Origin: Solea solea
Lineage: Eukaryota; Chordata; Actinopteri; Pleuronectiformes; Soleidae
Assembly: GCF_958295425.1 (NCBI RefSeq)
Contig: NC_081137.1
Location: 11,633,738 to 11,697,737, forward strand
DNA: 64,000 nt
Reading direction: 5' to 3'
Made by a program: the position numbers and the translations under genes. This document shows positions 22,985-34,205 of the stretch, piece after piece. Under the pieces are notes generated by a model that was given only the letters and a program-made list of their open reading frames with translations, was not told the origin of the DNA and did not search any database. Numbering within the stretch: the first letter of the stretch is position 1; every line of letters starts with the position of its first letter.

Positions 22985-25900
22985 CTGAGGAGAAATGAAG
23001 AAATGTGCAAGCTTGTTGTCACTAGTGAAAGGTCTAATATGAACACGTGTGCACCACTAGTGGTGGAAGTTAAGGAGAATGTAGAGTGTGTATGTTGCAT
23101 AGATGCCTATACGATATTATCTAATATTGTTATCAAATATAATTTAAACAAAGAGCAAGATTTCTTTGGAAAGAAAATGTGTGTGTCTTCATGGAGCTAG
23201 CAGATGCTTCCTTGTAACTAACAACTTTGGTCATTTGTTGTCATCATAAATAAAGGCTAACAATGAATCAGCTTACTCTGACTGTGGCTGGCTGGGACAT
23301 AAAGTACACAATGCTGACATGTTTGGGTCGAGCACGGGCATTATTCTTCTGAGCTTTGTCAGGTAAGGGAAGAAACATGTGCGTGTCACACTCTAGTTGT
23401 AATGTGCTTGGGTCGTGAACATGGAAAACAACGACATTTGAACGCAGGATCCAGTAACAAAACATATGACTGATAACAGCACACAACCAGTCCTCCACTA
23501 TAGATACTAGAGTCCTTTGGTCAGCAGCTTTTGTATAGATACAACATGGCGGCCATGAGGTTGAGATGCAGTCTGACGTAAGCTAGGCTAAAAAACTATG
23601 CGGGAAGTTACCTGCTGGAGAAACTGTTCAATAACAGCTGGATCTGTCATATTTGCATCAGTCATAATCTGCATCCCCAGCGTGGTCGTCAATCTTGTTA
23701 CTGAAAAGTACACACAAACATGCACGTCGCTCATGAACTGAATCAAAAATAATGACTTATTTTTCCTCATTGAACTATCACCTTGTTGACAAATGAAAGG
23801 CTGGAGTACGGAACAGGATGTGTCCAGCCACTTATGATGAGGCCCTTCGACTCCACAGTGTCCGTTTAAGGGGAAGTGATTTGGGTCAGTGTCATCCCAG
23901 TTCTTGAAGGAACTGTTAGACCTGTCAGACCATGTCCATGGCACGCGGTACAGACCGATCCAAGCTCTCTTCCCACCGATTTTTGAAAAGACCATAGCGT
24001 TTTCAAAAGCGTTCTCAATCATAGCAAGGTCTGTGTAGTGTTCTTTGCAGTATTCCTGAGCAGAATTCCATGATTTCACGGTCGGGAAGAAATTATAGAC
24101 TTTCTCACTTTGTTTTGTGACTGCAATGGACAGAAGTGAAGTCAGTGTCTTTATAATTTGTTATATTTTCTGTGCAAAAGGGCAACAATTATTACAATTT
24201 ATATGACAATTTCTGGAACATGTCTAATATGATGAAAATCTAGGTCAGAAAGTGAGTCATGGTCAGTCTCCAATATAATCTATAGGAAGCAGTGTAAAAT
24301 ATGATGATGAATCAGCTAGATGTATACTAGAAGTAGTGGTCTATAAACTTCAATTTCTTATTTGAAGAGCCTGTCTACTGGTGAGACAATGCTAACACAA
24401 AGTTAACTTTCAGTCTATGATACTTAATGTAAAGTACATTTCTCAAAATGAGCCTTTTGTTAAGTGGCTAAGATCCATTTTTTCCTTGTGTCACCACTGG
24501 TAGGGGGTGCCATATGTAAAAATTCAATCACACTTTTCTTTTCTCACATTTAGCTCACTTTCTACACATTTGAGGTAGAAATTAAATGTTAAATCTAAAT
24601 CTAAATGTTAAATCTAAAGCTATATGTTAAATTTCAATCTAAAAGCTAAATCTAAATCTAAATGCTAAATCTAAAATGTTTAGAAAATACATTTTAGATT
24701 TACCTTTTGCGCACAGACCCGCCCACAACTCTGAATGTATCCCAGAATGCATTTCGCCTGAACATAGCAGCACAGAATACAAATATAAACCTGAAATAAA
24801 TATTGTTATGTGTCCTGGAACGCAGTTTTAAGATCATTTGAGGCTTGAAATTAGTCATTTAGAATTCAAAAATGTGGTCTGTGTATAAAGATATGACATA
24901 TTTATAGTTTGGCAGTGACGTGGTCGGAGGTGATCAGCTCCGCCTCTGTGGACACTCGTTGATTTAGCATTTAGCATTTAGATTTGGATTTACATTTAAC
25001 ATTTATGTTTAGATTTAACATTTAGATTTAGATTCAAAATTCACCAATGTGAAGAAAGTGAGCTAAAAGTGATACATACGGCACCCCATACACTGGCAGC
25101 CATGTTTTCACTGCGAGTGACCATTTATTTAGACAAGCACTTTCTCCTAAAAGGGCCACACGGTGGTGTAGTGGTTAGCACTCTCGCCTTGCAGCGAGAA
25201 GACCCGGGTTCGAGCCCCGGTTGGAACAAGGGCCTTTCTGCATGGAGTTTGCATGTTCTCCCCGTGTGTGCGTGGGTTCTCTCCGGGTTCTCCGGCTTCC
25301 TCCCACAGTCGAAAAACATGCAATGTGGGGATAGGTAAAATTGGACACTCCAAATTGACCATAGGAGTGAGTGTGGGAGTGAATGGTTGTTTGTCTCTAT
25401 CTGTGTGTGGCCCTGCGATGGACTGGCGAACTGTCCAGGGTGTACCCCGCCTATCGCCCGATGTAGCTGAGATTGGCACAGCACCCCCCGCGACCCTCTG
25501 GTTGAGGATGAAGCGGTAGATGATGACTGACTGACTGACTTTCTCCTAAAAATAAACATAAACAGAGCTGATGTGACCTCAAATGTCTTCTTACCTGTGT
25601 AACAAACAAAACTGTATTTGTTGGTGCAGTCAGTGTCTATCCAAGTCCCATCAGTATCCATGTTTACACAGGTTTCCTGTGCATTCCCAAAAGAGGGCTC
25701 TGAGCTAGCCCAAGCCTCAAAAGTAGTTTTGCCTGGTTCACCAGTCACTGACCATCTCCAGGAGTTGGACTTATTTCCAAGGTTTACCTTCCAGGATTTG
25801 GGGTCATCAATCAGTCCGATCCATGCATACTCATAGGGAAATGTAGGTTCTAGCATGCTTATATCATCGTAGCTTTCAAAGGTTGCCAGGTCATTGTAAT

Positions 25901-25999
25901 GCTCTCTGCAGTAGTTCTGAGCCTGGAACCAGGTCATGGGCTGGTTTATGTAGAAGTACTTATGTTGGGGAAAATTAGAGCAGGAGCTGAGGCTCCATC
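22898..25999 (-). CDS. Fish C-type lectin with two CTLDs (5' end missing)
   Basis: On the minus strand the CDS joins 25999-25595, 24120-23782, 23700-23612 and 22984-22898, ending in TGA at 22900-22898. All phases agree (1, 1 and 0 between successive exons). The first exon encodes a complete C-type lectin-like domain: SSCSNFPQHKYFYIN, YCREHYNDLAT, AWIGL, CVNMDTDGTWIDTDC, FVCY. The second encodes another: YCKEHYTDLA, AWIGLYR, CGVE, KWLDTSC, FICQQ. Two short exons form a tail ending GWTDFKLQWKN, as in many tandem fish lectins. Neither domain has an EPN or QPD loop or a WND motif; DPN and WID/WLD stand in. Calcium-dependent sugar binding is therefore doubtful, and ligand recognition by other means is likely. 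The preceding signal-peptide exon should lie above 25999 but was not found. Confidence 0.85.
23612..23700 (-). CDS. Lectin linker exon
   Basis: Starts after CTTTTCAG and ends before GTAACTT. It reads (V)TRLTTTLGMQIMTDANMTD, then PAVIEQFLQQ. An ANMTDPAV-type segment between the second lectin domain and the tail is typical of this family. Confidence 0.8.
23782..24120 (-). CDS. Lectin exon, second C-type lectin-like domain
   Basis: Starts after CATTGCAG and ends before GTGATAG. It opens (V)TKQSEKVYNFFPTVKSW and continues through the WIGL core to FICQQ. The residue pattern NWDDTDPNHF occupies the place of the EPN/QPD loop. Confidence 0.87.
24503..25088. mobile_element. TIR element with internal AAATCTAAATGTTA repeats
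   Basis: The ends GGGGTGCC(A/G)TATGTA are inverted, and TTTAGCTCACTTTC near 24547-24563 matches its inverse near 25053-25066. TA dinucleotides flank both ends (24501-24502 and 25089-25090), suggesting TA target duplication. Inside, an AAATCTAAATGTTA-like minisatellite at about 24580-24690 is mirrored in reverse complement at about 24960-25035. No coding capacity; a MITE-like element is the likely identity. Confidence 0.65.
25139..25551 (+). mobile_element. Complete tRNA-headed SINE with target duplications
   Basis: The element body is 25153-25537. The flanking 14-bp duplication ACTTTCTCCTAAAA occurs at 25139-25152 and 25538-25551. The head looks like a tRNA with box A (TAGTGGTTAGCA, 25169-25180) and a perfect box B (GGTTCGAGCCC, 25207-25217), that is, an internal RNA polymerase III promoter. 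The body follows (GCATGTTCTCCCCGTGTG, CTGTCCAGGGTGTACCCCGC), and the tail is a short GACT tandem. Target duplications of this size point to LINE-assisted insertion. Confidence 0.88.
25595..25999 (-). CDS. Lectin exon, first C-type lectin-like domain
   Basis: Starts after AAATCTCAG and ends before GTAAGAAG. It begins (G)WSLSSCSNFPQHKYFYIN, the usual start of the mature protein just after a signal-peptide exon, and ends FVCYT. The open frame continues for a while into the intron and the SINE, but the donor and phase show where the exon stops. Confidence 0.87.
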
Positions 26000-26082
26000 C
26001 TGAGATTTGAGGACAGAAGGTATCTTTAGTGTTTCATGATTTAATAGTTACACAAATAACTGAGTTAAAAACAACAATGTGT

Positions 26083-26462
26083 AAGGTCCAGTGTGTAAGA
26101 ATGAGTGACATCTAATGGTAACACTGCAGAAATAGCAAAATGGAGGACTCCTCCCTTCACTGCTCCCTTCCCCACATGCATCAGGCATCTATGGTGGCCT
26201 TTGCATACCAGAAAGGTATGCTTTCACAACTCTTTCACAACTCTCTGTGAATTACAGGCATATCAAGCACGAGGCATAGAAACAAATACATTATGAGGAT
26301 GAGAGGGAAAAAAAGTGCATCACGGTTTGTCTGCGACCTGAGCAGGCTACACACACACAGACACACAGCTGCAGCAGCCGGAGACAGCAGCTCAGAGTGA
26401 AACTGGGTAGTATATTCTATTTTCCCAATAAATCTACTTGTAAGTTACACACTGGACCTTTA
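26083..26462. mobile_element. Short TIR element (GGTCCAGTGTGTAA ends)
   Basis: The left end AAGGTCCAGTGTGTAAGA (from 26083) is inverted at the right end (TTACACACTGGACCTT, to 26460). The 380-bp interior has no coding capacity. A related fragment lies at 2705. Confidence 0.72.
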
Positions 26463-26920
26463 AGTTTCTAATCTCTTACAAAATATCATTAATGAAACGA
26501 GAAAATTCCGTGGCAAAATTTCGAGCGTGTCTGCTGTTCTTGCTGCCGATGTCGTCGGGTGCAGGACTTGTGCTGGTAAAGGAGTAACATTTGGTGTGGA
26601 TTGAACCTTTAAAACTTAAAGTATTTAGAAAAAGTGGTATTTTCGTGGAATCACCCTTTAATCATAAGCCCCTCCCACTCCCTGTCCTCCCCTCCCCCTT
26701 TGCAAAAATCTGCATTATAAAATCTGAAAACGTGGATTGAATCTTAAAAAAATGAGGTATTTAAACAAAGTATTTTGGTGGAATCATCCTTTAAAAGGGA
26801 CTGACTCATAAGCTGTGAGGCTCCAAACATGGCTGGGTTGCGATCATTTCTTCGACCGTCTCCCATTCCTGTGTATGTGGAAATGATTCACATTTTTTTG
26901 TAAAAATTTCGACATTTGAC
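26463..26920. other. Non-coding DNA between the lectin gene and the satellite
   Basis: Contains two diverged direct copies of a segment of about 90-100 bases (TGGATTGAA...GGAATCA...CTTTAA) at about 26597-26665 and 26732-26800. No signal-peptide exon for the lectin was recognised on the minus strand. Confidence 0.45.
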
Positions 26921-26961
26921 TTTTTTGACCAAATATTGACGACAAACTGTACTATACTATG
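26921..26961 (-). repeat. Lone divergent satellite unit outside the array
   Basis: Read on the + strand, TTTTTTGACC and ACGAC, then TACTATACTATG (26949-26960), follow the same order as the reverse complement of the satellite unit, with substitutions and a few extra bases. It stands alone, upstream of the tRNA-like head, and is more diverged than units in the array. By-eye alignment. Confidence 0.5.
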
Positions 26962-26982
26962 GCATTTGACTGTATCACTCAA

Positions 26983-27080
26983 GGGCCATGGTGGCATAGT
27001 GGTTAGAAACAGTTACCTCTGTTGCCGTTGCAACATTGTGATGGGTTCGGTTTCTCCTCTGGTCGCTATTCTAGTCTATC
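26983..27080 (+). mobile_element. Degenerate tRNA-like SINE head at the satellite edge
   Basis: GGGCCATGGTGGCATAGTGG aligns with the start of the SINE at 25153 (GGGCCACACGGTGGTGTAGT). Box A (TAGTGGTTAGA) is near normal, while box B (GGGTTCGGTTTC) is damaged. The SINE body is absent; satellite units follow directly from 27081. Confidence 0.6.
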
Positions 27081-27167
27081 TTGGACGACATACTATACTA
27101 TGACTGTTTTGGACGACATACTATACTATGACTTTTTTGGACGACATACTATACTATTTTTGACGGA
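27081..27167 (-). repeat. Inverted satellite units at the array edge
   Basis: About two and a half units read GGACGACATACTATACTATG on the + strand, opposite to the rest of the array. The orientation flips at about 27160-27170. The last inverted unit and the first direct unit form a near-perfect inverted repeat around a spacer of roughly 20 bases. Confidence 0.85.
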
Positions 27168-30100
27168 CCAAAAAAGTCATAGTATAATATGTCGTCCAAA
27201 ATCACTCAAAAACGTCATAGTATAGTATGTCTTCCAAAATCGGTCAAAAACGTCATAGAATAGTATGTCGTCCAAAATCACTCAAAAAAGTCATAGTATA
27301 GTATGTCGTCCAAAATCGGTCAACAACGTCATAGTATAGTATGTCGTTCAAAATCGGTCAAAAATAGTCATAGTATAGTTTGTCATCCAAAATCACTCAT
27401 AAAAGTCATAGTATAGTATGTCGTCCAAAATCCGTCAAAAAAGTCATAGTATAGTGTGTCGTCCAAAATCGGTCAAAAACAGTCATAGTATAGTATGTCG
27501 TCCAAAATCGGTCAAAAAACGTCATAGTATAGTATGTCGTCCAAAATTGGTAAAAAAAAGTCATAGTATAGTATGTCGTCCAAAATCGGTCAAAGAAGTC
27601 ATAGTATAGTTTGTCGTCCAAAATCGGTCAAAAAAGTCATAGTAAAGTATGTCGTCCAAAATCGGTCAAAAAAGTCATACTATATAGTATGTCTTCCAAA
27701 ATCGGCCAAAAACCTCATAGTATAGTATGTCGTCCAAAATCGGTCAAAAACGTCATGGTATAGTATGTCGTCCAAAATCACTCAAAAAAGTCATAGTATA
27801 GTATGTCGTCCACAATCGTTCAAAAAAGTCATAGTATAGTATGTCTTCCAAAATCAGTCAGAATAGTCATAGTATAGTATGTCGTCCAAAATCGGCCAAA
27901 AACCTCATAGTACAGTATGTCGTCCAAAATCGGTCAAAAATAGTCATAGTATAGTATGTCGTCCAAAATCTTTCTAAAACGTCATAGTATAGTATGTCGT
28001 CCAAAATGACTCAAAAAAGTCATAGTCTAGTATGTTGTCCAAAATCGGCCAAAAACCTCATAGTTTAGTATGTCGTCCAAAATCGGTCAAAAATAGTCAT
28101 AGTATAGTTTGTCGTCCAAAATCGGTCAAAAACGTCATAGTATAGTATGTCGTCCAAAATCACTCAAAAAAGTCATAGTATGTCGTCCAAAATTGGCCAA
28201 AAACCTCATAGTATAGTATGTCATCCAAAATCTGTAAAAAACGTCATAGTATAGTATGTCGTCCAAAATCGGTCAAAAAAGTCATAGTATAGTATGTCGT
28301 CCAAAATCGGTCAAAAACGTCATGGTATAGTATGTCGTCCAAAATCACTCAAAAAAGTCATAGTATAGTATGTCGTCCACAATCGTTCAAAAAAGTCATA
28401 GTATAGTATGTCTTCCAAAATCAGTCAGAATAGTCATAGTATAGTATGTCGTCCAAAATTGGCCAAAAACCTCATAGTACAGTATGTCGTCCAAAATCGG
28501 TCAAAAATAGTCATAGTATAGTATGTCGTCCAAAATCTTTCTAAAACGTCATAGTATAGTATGTCGTCCAAAATGACTCAAAAAAGTCATAGTCTAGTAT
28601 GTTGTCCAAAATCGGCCAAAAACCTCATAGTTTAGTATGTCGTCCAAAATCGGTCAAAAATAGTCATAGTATAGTTTGTCGTCCAAAATCGGTCAAAAAC
28701 GTCATAGTATAGTATGTCGTCCAAAATCACTCAAAAAAGTCATAGTATGTCGTCCAAAATTGGCCAAAAACCTCATAGTATAGTATGTCATCCAAAATCT
28801 GTAAAAAACGTCATAGTGTTGTATGTCGTCCAAAATCGGTCAAAAAAGTCATAGTATAGTATGTCGTCCAAAATCAGTCAAAAAAGTCATAGTATAGTAT
28901 GTCGTCCAAAATCGGTCAAAAACAGTCATAGTATAGTATGTCGTCCAAAATTGGTAAAAAAAAGTCATAGTATAGTATGTCGTCCAAAATCGGTCAAAAA
29001 AGTCATAGTATAGTATGTCGTCCAAAATTGGTAAAAAAAAGTCATGGTATAGTATGTCGTCCAAAATCGGTCAAAAAAGTCATAGTATAGTATGTCGTTC
29101 CAAAATCGGTCAAAAAAGTCATAGTATAGTATGTCGTCCAAAATCGGTCAAAAACGTCATAGTATAGTATGTCGTCCAAAATTACTCAAAAAAGTCATAG
29201 TATAGTATGTCGTCCAAAATCGGTCAAAAAAGTCATAGTATAGTATGTAGTCCGAAATCGGTCAAAAACAGTCATAGTATAGTATGTCGTCCGAAATTGG
29301 TCAAAAACAGTCATAGTATAGTATGTCGTCCAAAATCCGTCAAAAAAGTCATAGTATAGTATGTCGTCCAAAATCGGTCAAAAACAGTCATAGTATAGTA
29401 TGTCGTCCATAATCGGTCAAAAACGTCATAGTATAGTATGTCGTCCAAAATCGGTCAAAAAAGTCATAGTATAGTTTGTCGTCCAAAATCGGCCAAAAAC
29501 CTCATAGTATAGTATGTCGTCCAAAATCGGTCAAAAACGTCATGGTATAGTATGTCGTCCAAAATCACTCAAAAAAGTCATAGTATAGTATGTCGTCCAC
29601 AATCGTTCAAAAAAGTCATAGTATAGTATGTCTTCCAAAATCAGTCAGAATAGTCATAGTATAGTATGTCGTCCAAAATCGGCCAAAAACCTCATAGTAC
29701 AGTATGTCGTCCAAAATCGGTCAAAAATAGTCATAGTATAGTATGTCGTCCAAAATCTTTCTAAAACGTCATAGTATAGTATGTCGTCCAAAATGACTCA
29801 AAAAAGTCATAGTCTAGTATGTTGTCCAAAATCGGCCAAAAACCTCATAGTTTAGTATGTCGTCCAAAATCGGTCAAAAATAGTCATAGTATAGTTTGTC
29901 GTCCAAAATCGGTCAAAAACGTCATAGTATAGTATGTCGTCCAAAATCACTCAAAAAAGTCATAGTATGTCGTCCAAAATTGGCCAAAAACCTCATAGTA
30001 TAGTATGTCATCCAAAATCTGTAAAAAACGTCATAGTATAGTATGTCGTCCAAAATCGGTCAAAAAAGTCATAGTATAGTATGTCGTCCAAAATCAGTCA

Positions 30101-30555
30101 AAAAAGTCATAGTATAGTATGTCGTCCAAAATCGGTCAAAAACAGTCATAGTATAGTATGTCGTCCAAAATTGGTAAAAAAAAGTCATAGTATAGTATGT
30201 CGTCCAAAATCGGTCAAAAAAGTCATAGTATAGTATGTCGTCCAAAATTGGTAAAAAAAAGTCATGGTATAGTATGTCATCCAAAATCGGTCAAATAAGT
30301 CATAGTATAGTATGTCGTCCAAAATCGGTCAGAATAGTCGTAGTATAGTATGTCGTCCAAAATCGGTCAAAAAAGTCATAGTATAGTATGTCGTCCAAAA
30401 TCGGTCAAAAACAGTCATAGTATAGTATGTCGTCCAAAATCGGTCAAAAACGTCATAGTATAGTATGTCGTCCAAAATTACTCAAAAAAGTCATAGTATA
30501 ATATGTCGTCCAAAATCACCCAAAAAAATTCATAGTAAAGTATGTCGTCCAAAAT

Positions 30556-30680
30556 GCATGCTGAAATGTTCCAACCTGGGATCGAACCTTGACTTTCTTG
30601 CTCTTAAGGTATGAGTGCTAACCACTACACTAACCACATGGATCTCCTGCTTCAGATGTCCTACTTAATGACACCAACAC
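30556..30680 (-). repeat. tRNA-like island 1 in the satellite
   Basis: A 125-bp non-satellite segment. On the minus strand it carries box A-like TAGTGGTTAGCA (30616-30627) and box B GGTTCGATCCC (30578-30588), then GGTTGGAAC, all shared with the SINE head at 25153. It is preceded by units ending AAATTCATAGTAAAGTATG and followed by a unit with CCGAAATC, the same context as the other islands. Confidence 0.85.
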
Positions 30681-32124
30681 GTCATAGTATAGTATGTCGT
30701 CCGAAATCGGTCAAAAACGTCATAGTATAGTATGTCGTCCAAAATCGGTCAAAAACGTCATAGTAGAGTATGTCGTCCAAAATCGGTCAAAAAAGTCATA
30801 GTATAGTATGTCGTCCGAAATCGGTCAAAAACAGTCATAGTATAGTATGTCGTCCGAAATTGGTCAAAAACAGTCATAGTATAGTATGTCGTCCAAAATC
30901 GGTCAAAAAAGTCATAGTATAGTATGTCGTCCAAAATCGGTCAAAAACAGTCATAGTATAGTATGTCGTCCGAAATCGGTCAAAAACGTCATAGTATAGT
31001 ATGTCGTCCAAAATCGGTCAAAAACTTCATAGTATAGTATGTCGTCCAAAATCACTCAAAAAAGTCATAGAATAGTATGTCGTCCAAAATCACTCAAAAA
31101 AGTCATGGTTTAGTATGTCGTCCAAAATCGGTCAAAAAAGTCATATTATAGTATGTCGTCCAAAATCTGTAAAAAACGTCATAGTATAGTATGTCTTCCA
31201 AAATCGGTCAGAATAGTCGTAGTATAGTATGTCGTCCTAAATCGGTCAAAAAAGTCATAGTATAGTATGTCTTCCAAAATCTGTAAAAAACGTCATAGTA
31301 TAGTATGTCGTCCAAAATCTTTCTAAAACGTCATAGTATAGTATGTCGTCCAAAATTACTCAAAAAAGTCATAGTCTAGTATGTTGTCCAAAATCGGCCA
31401 AAAACCTCATAGTTTAGTATGTCGTCCAAAAGCGGTCAAAAAAGTCATAGTATAGTATGTTGTCCAAAATCGGCCAAAAACCTCATAGTTTAGTATGTCG
31501 TCCAAAAGCGGTCAAAAAAGTCATAGTATAGTATGTCGTCCAAAATCGGTCAAAAATAGTCATAGTATAGTATGTCGTCCAAAATCGGTAAAAAACGTCA
31601 TAGTATAGTATGTTGTCCAAAATTACTCAAAAAAGTCATAGTATAGTATATCGTCCAAAATCACTCAAAAAAGTCATAGTATAGTATGTCGTCAAAAAAT
31701 CACTCAAAAAAGTCATAGTATAGTATGTCGTCCAAAATCGGCCAAAAACCTCATAGTATATAAAGTATGTCGTCCAAAATCGTCAAAAACGTCATAGAAT
31801 AGTATGTCGTTCCAAAATCGGTCAAAAAAGTCATAGTATGGTATGTCGTCCAAAATCGGTCAAAAACAGTCATAGTATAGTATGTCGTCCAAAATCGGTC
31901 AAAAACGTCATAGTATAGTATGTCGTCCAAAATTACTCAAAAAAGTCATAGTATAGTATGTCGTCCAAAATTGGTCAAAAACAGTCATAGTATAGTATGT
32001 CGTCCAAAATCGGCCAAAAACCTCATAGTATAGTATGTCGTCCAAAATCACCAAAAAAGTCATAGTATAATATGTCGTCCAAAATCACCCAAAAATATTC
32101 ATAGTAAAGTATGTCGTCCAAAAT

Positions 32125-32249
32125 GCATGCTGAAATGTTCCAACCGGGGATCGAACCTTGACTTTCTTGCTCTTAAGGTATGAGTGCTAACCACTACACT
32201 AACCACATGGATCTCCTGCTTCAGATGTCCTACTTAATGACACCAACAC
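32125..32249 (-). repeat. tRNA-like island 2 in the satellite
   Basis: The same 125-bp segment in the same orientation, differing from island 1 by CCGGGGATCG for CCTGGGATCG. Island 3 starts only 103 bases after its end, so two islands lie close together here. Confidence 0.85.
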
Positions 32250-32352
32250 GTCATAGTATAGTATGTCGTCCGAAATCGGTCAAAAACGTCATAGTATAGT
32301 ATGTCGTCCAAAATCGGTCAAAAACGTCATAGTATAGTATGTCGTCCAAAAT

Positions 32353-32477
32353 GCATGCTGAAATGTTCCAACCGGGGATCGAACCTTGACTTTCTTGCTC
32401 TTAAGGTATGAGTGCTAACCACTACACTAACCACATGGATCTCCTGCTTCAGATGTCCTACTTAATGACACCAACAC
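32353..32477 (-). repeat. tRNA-like island 3 in the satellite
   Basis: A third copy with the same length and end points. It lacks the usual TTCATAGTAAAGTATG context immediately upstream because it follows the short spacer after island 2, consistent with a local unequal exchange. Confidence 0.85.
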
Positions 32478-34080
32478 GTCATAGTATAGTATGTCGTCCG
32501 AAATCGGTCAAAAACGTCATAGTATAGTATGTCGTCCAAAATCGGTCAAAAACGTCATAGTATAGTATGTCGTCCAAAATCACTCAAAAACGTCATAGAA
32601 TAGTATGTCGTCCAAAATCACTCAAAAAAGTCATAGTATAGTATGTCGTCCAAAATCACTCAAAAAAGTCATAGTAGAGTATGTTGTCCAAAATTGGTCA
32701 AAAACATTCATAGTATAGTATGTCGTCCGAAATCGGTCAAAAACAGTCATAGTATAGTATGTCGTCCGAAATCGGTCAAAAACAGTCATAGCATAGTATG
32801 TCGTCCAAAATCGGTCAAAAAAGTCATAGTATAGTATGTCGTCCAAAATCGGTCAAAAACGTCATAGTATCGTATGTCGTCCAAAATCGGTCAAAAAAGT
32901 CATAGTATAGTATGTTGTCCAAAATTGGTGAAAAAAAGTCATAGTATAGTATGTCGTCCAAAATCTGTAAAAAACGTCATGGTATAGTATGTCATCCAAA
33001 ATCACTCAAAAAAGTCATAGTATAGTATGTCGTCCAAAATCTGTAAAAAACATCATAGTATATAGCATGTCGTCCAAAATCGGCCAAAAACCTCATAGTA
33101 TAGTATGTCGTCCAAAATCGGTCAAAAAAGTCATAGTATAGTATGTCGTCCAAAATCGGCCAAAAACCTCATTGTATATAAAGTATGTCGTCCAAAATCG
33201 TCAAAAAAGTCATAGTATAGTATGTCGTCCAAAATCGGTCAAAAACCGTCATAGTATAGTATGTCGTCCAAAATCGGTCAAAAAAGTCATAGTATAGTAT
33301 GTCGTCCAAAATCTGTAAAAAACATCATAGTATAGTATGTCGTCCAAAATCGGTCAAAAATGTCATAGTATAGTATGTCGTCCAAAATCTGTAAAAAACA
33401 TCATAGTATAGTATGTCGTCCAAAATCCGTCAAAAAAGTCATAGTATAGTATGTCGTCCAATATCGGTCAAAAAAGTCATAGTATAGTATGTCGTCCAAA
33501 ATCGGTCAAAAATAGTCATAGTATAGTATGTCGTCCAAAATCGTTCAAAAACGTCATAGTATAGTATGTTGTCCAAAATTACTCAAAAAAGTCATAGTAT
33601 AGTATATCGTCCAAAATCACTCAAAAAAGTCATAGTATAGTATATAGACAAAAGATCACTCAAAAAAGTCATAGTATAGTATGTCGTCCAAAATCGGCCT
33701 AAAACCTCATAGTATATAAAGTATGTCGTCCAAAATCGTCAAAAAAGTCATAGTATAGTATGTCGTTCCAAAATCGGTCAAAAAAGTCATAGTATAGTTT
33801 GTCGTCCAAAATCGGTCAAAAACAGTCATAGTATAGTATGTCGTCAAAAATCGGTCAAAAACGTCATAGTATAGTATGTCGTCCAAAATTACTCAAAAAA
33901 GTCATAGTATAGTATGTCGTCCAAAATTGGTCAAAAACAGTCATAGTATAGTATGTCGTCCAAAATCGGCCAAAAACCTCATAGTATAGTATGTCGTCCA
34001 AAATCACCAAAAAAGTCATAGTATAATATGTCGTCCAAAATCACCCAAAAAAATTCATAGTAAAGTATGTCGTCTAAAAT

Positions 34081-34205
34081 GCACGCTGAAATGTTCCAAC
34101 CGGGGATCGAACCTTGACTTTCTTGCTCTTAAGGTATGAGTGCTAACCACTACACTAACCACATGGATCTCCTGCTTCAGATGTCCTACTTAATGACACC
34201 AACAC
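34081..34205 (-). repeat. tRNA-like island 4 in the satellite
   Basis: A fourth copy, starting GCACGC instead of GCATGC. The unit just before it has GTCTAAAAT instead of GTCCAAAAT. Confidence 0.85.

Larger units (their letters stand above)
24121..25594 (-). other. Lectin intron filled by two mobile elements
   Basis: Of 1474 intronic bases, about 970 belong to the TIR element at 24503-25088 and the SINE at 25153-25537. Nothing else was recognised. Confidence 0.75.

Noticed and set aside
25159..25225. A functional tRNA gene
   Set aside because: It is the head of a SINE with body, tail and target duplications; the same holds for the copy at 35.9 kb and, in truncated form, for the islands.
25125..25594. 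Extension of the lectin reading frame to 25125
   Set aside because: The frame continues by chance through the intron and the antisense SINE; a clear donor at 25594 and a phase-matched next exon end the exon at 25595.
26492..26587. Small plus-strand frame with a hydrophobic stretch (ACLLFLLPMSSG)
   Set aside because: It looks like a signal peptide but lies on the strand opposite to the lectin gene, and no exon follows that it could join.
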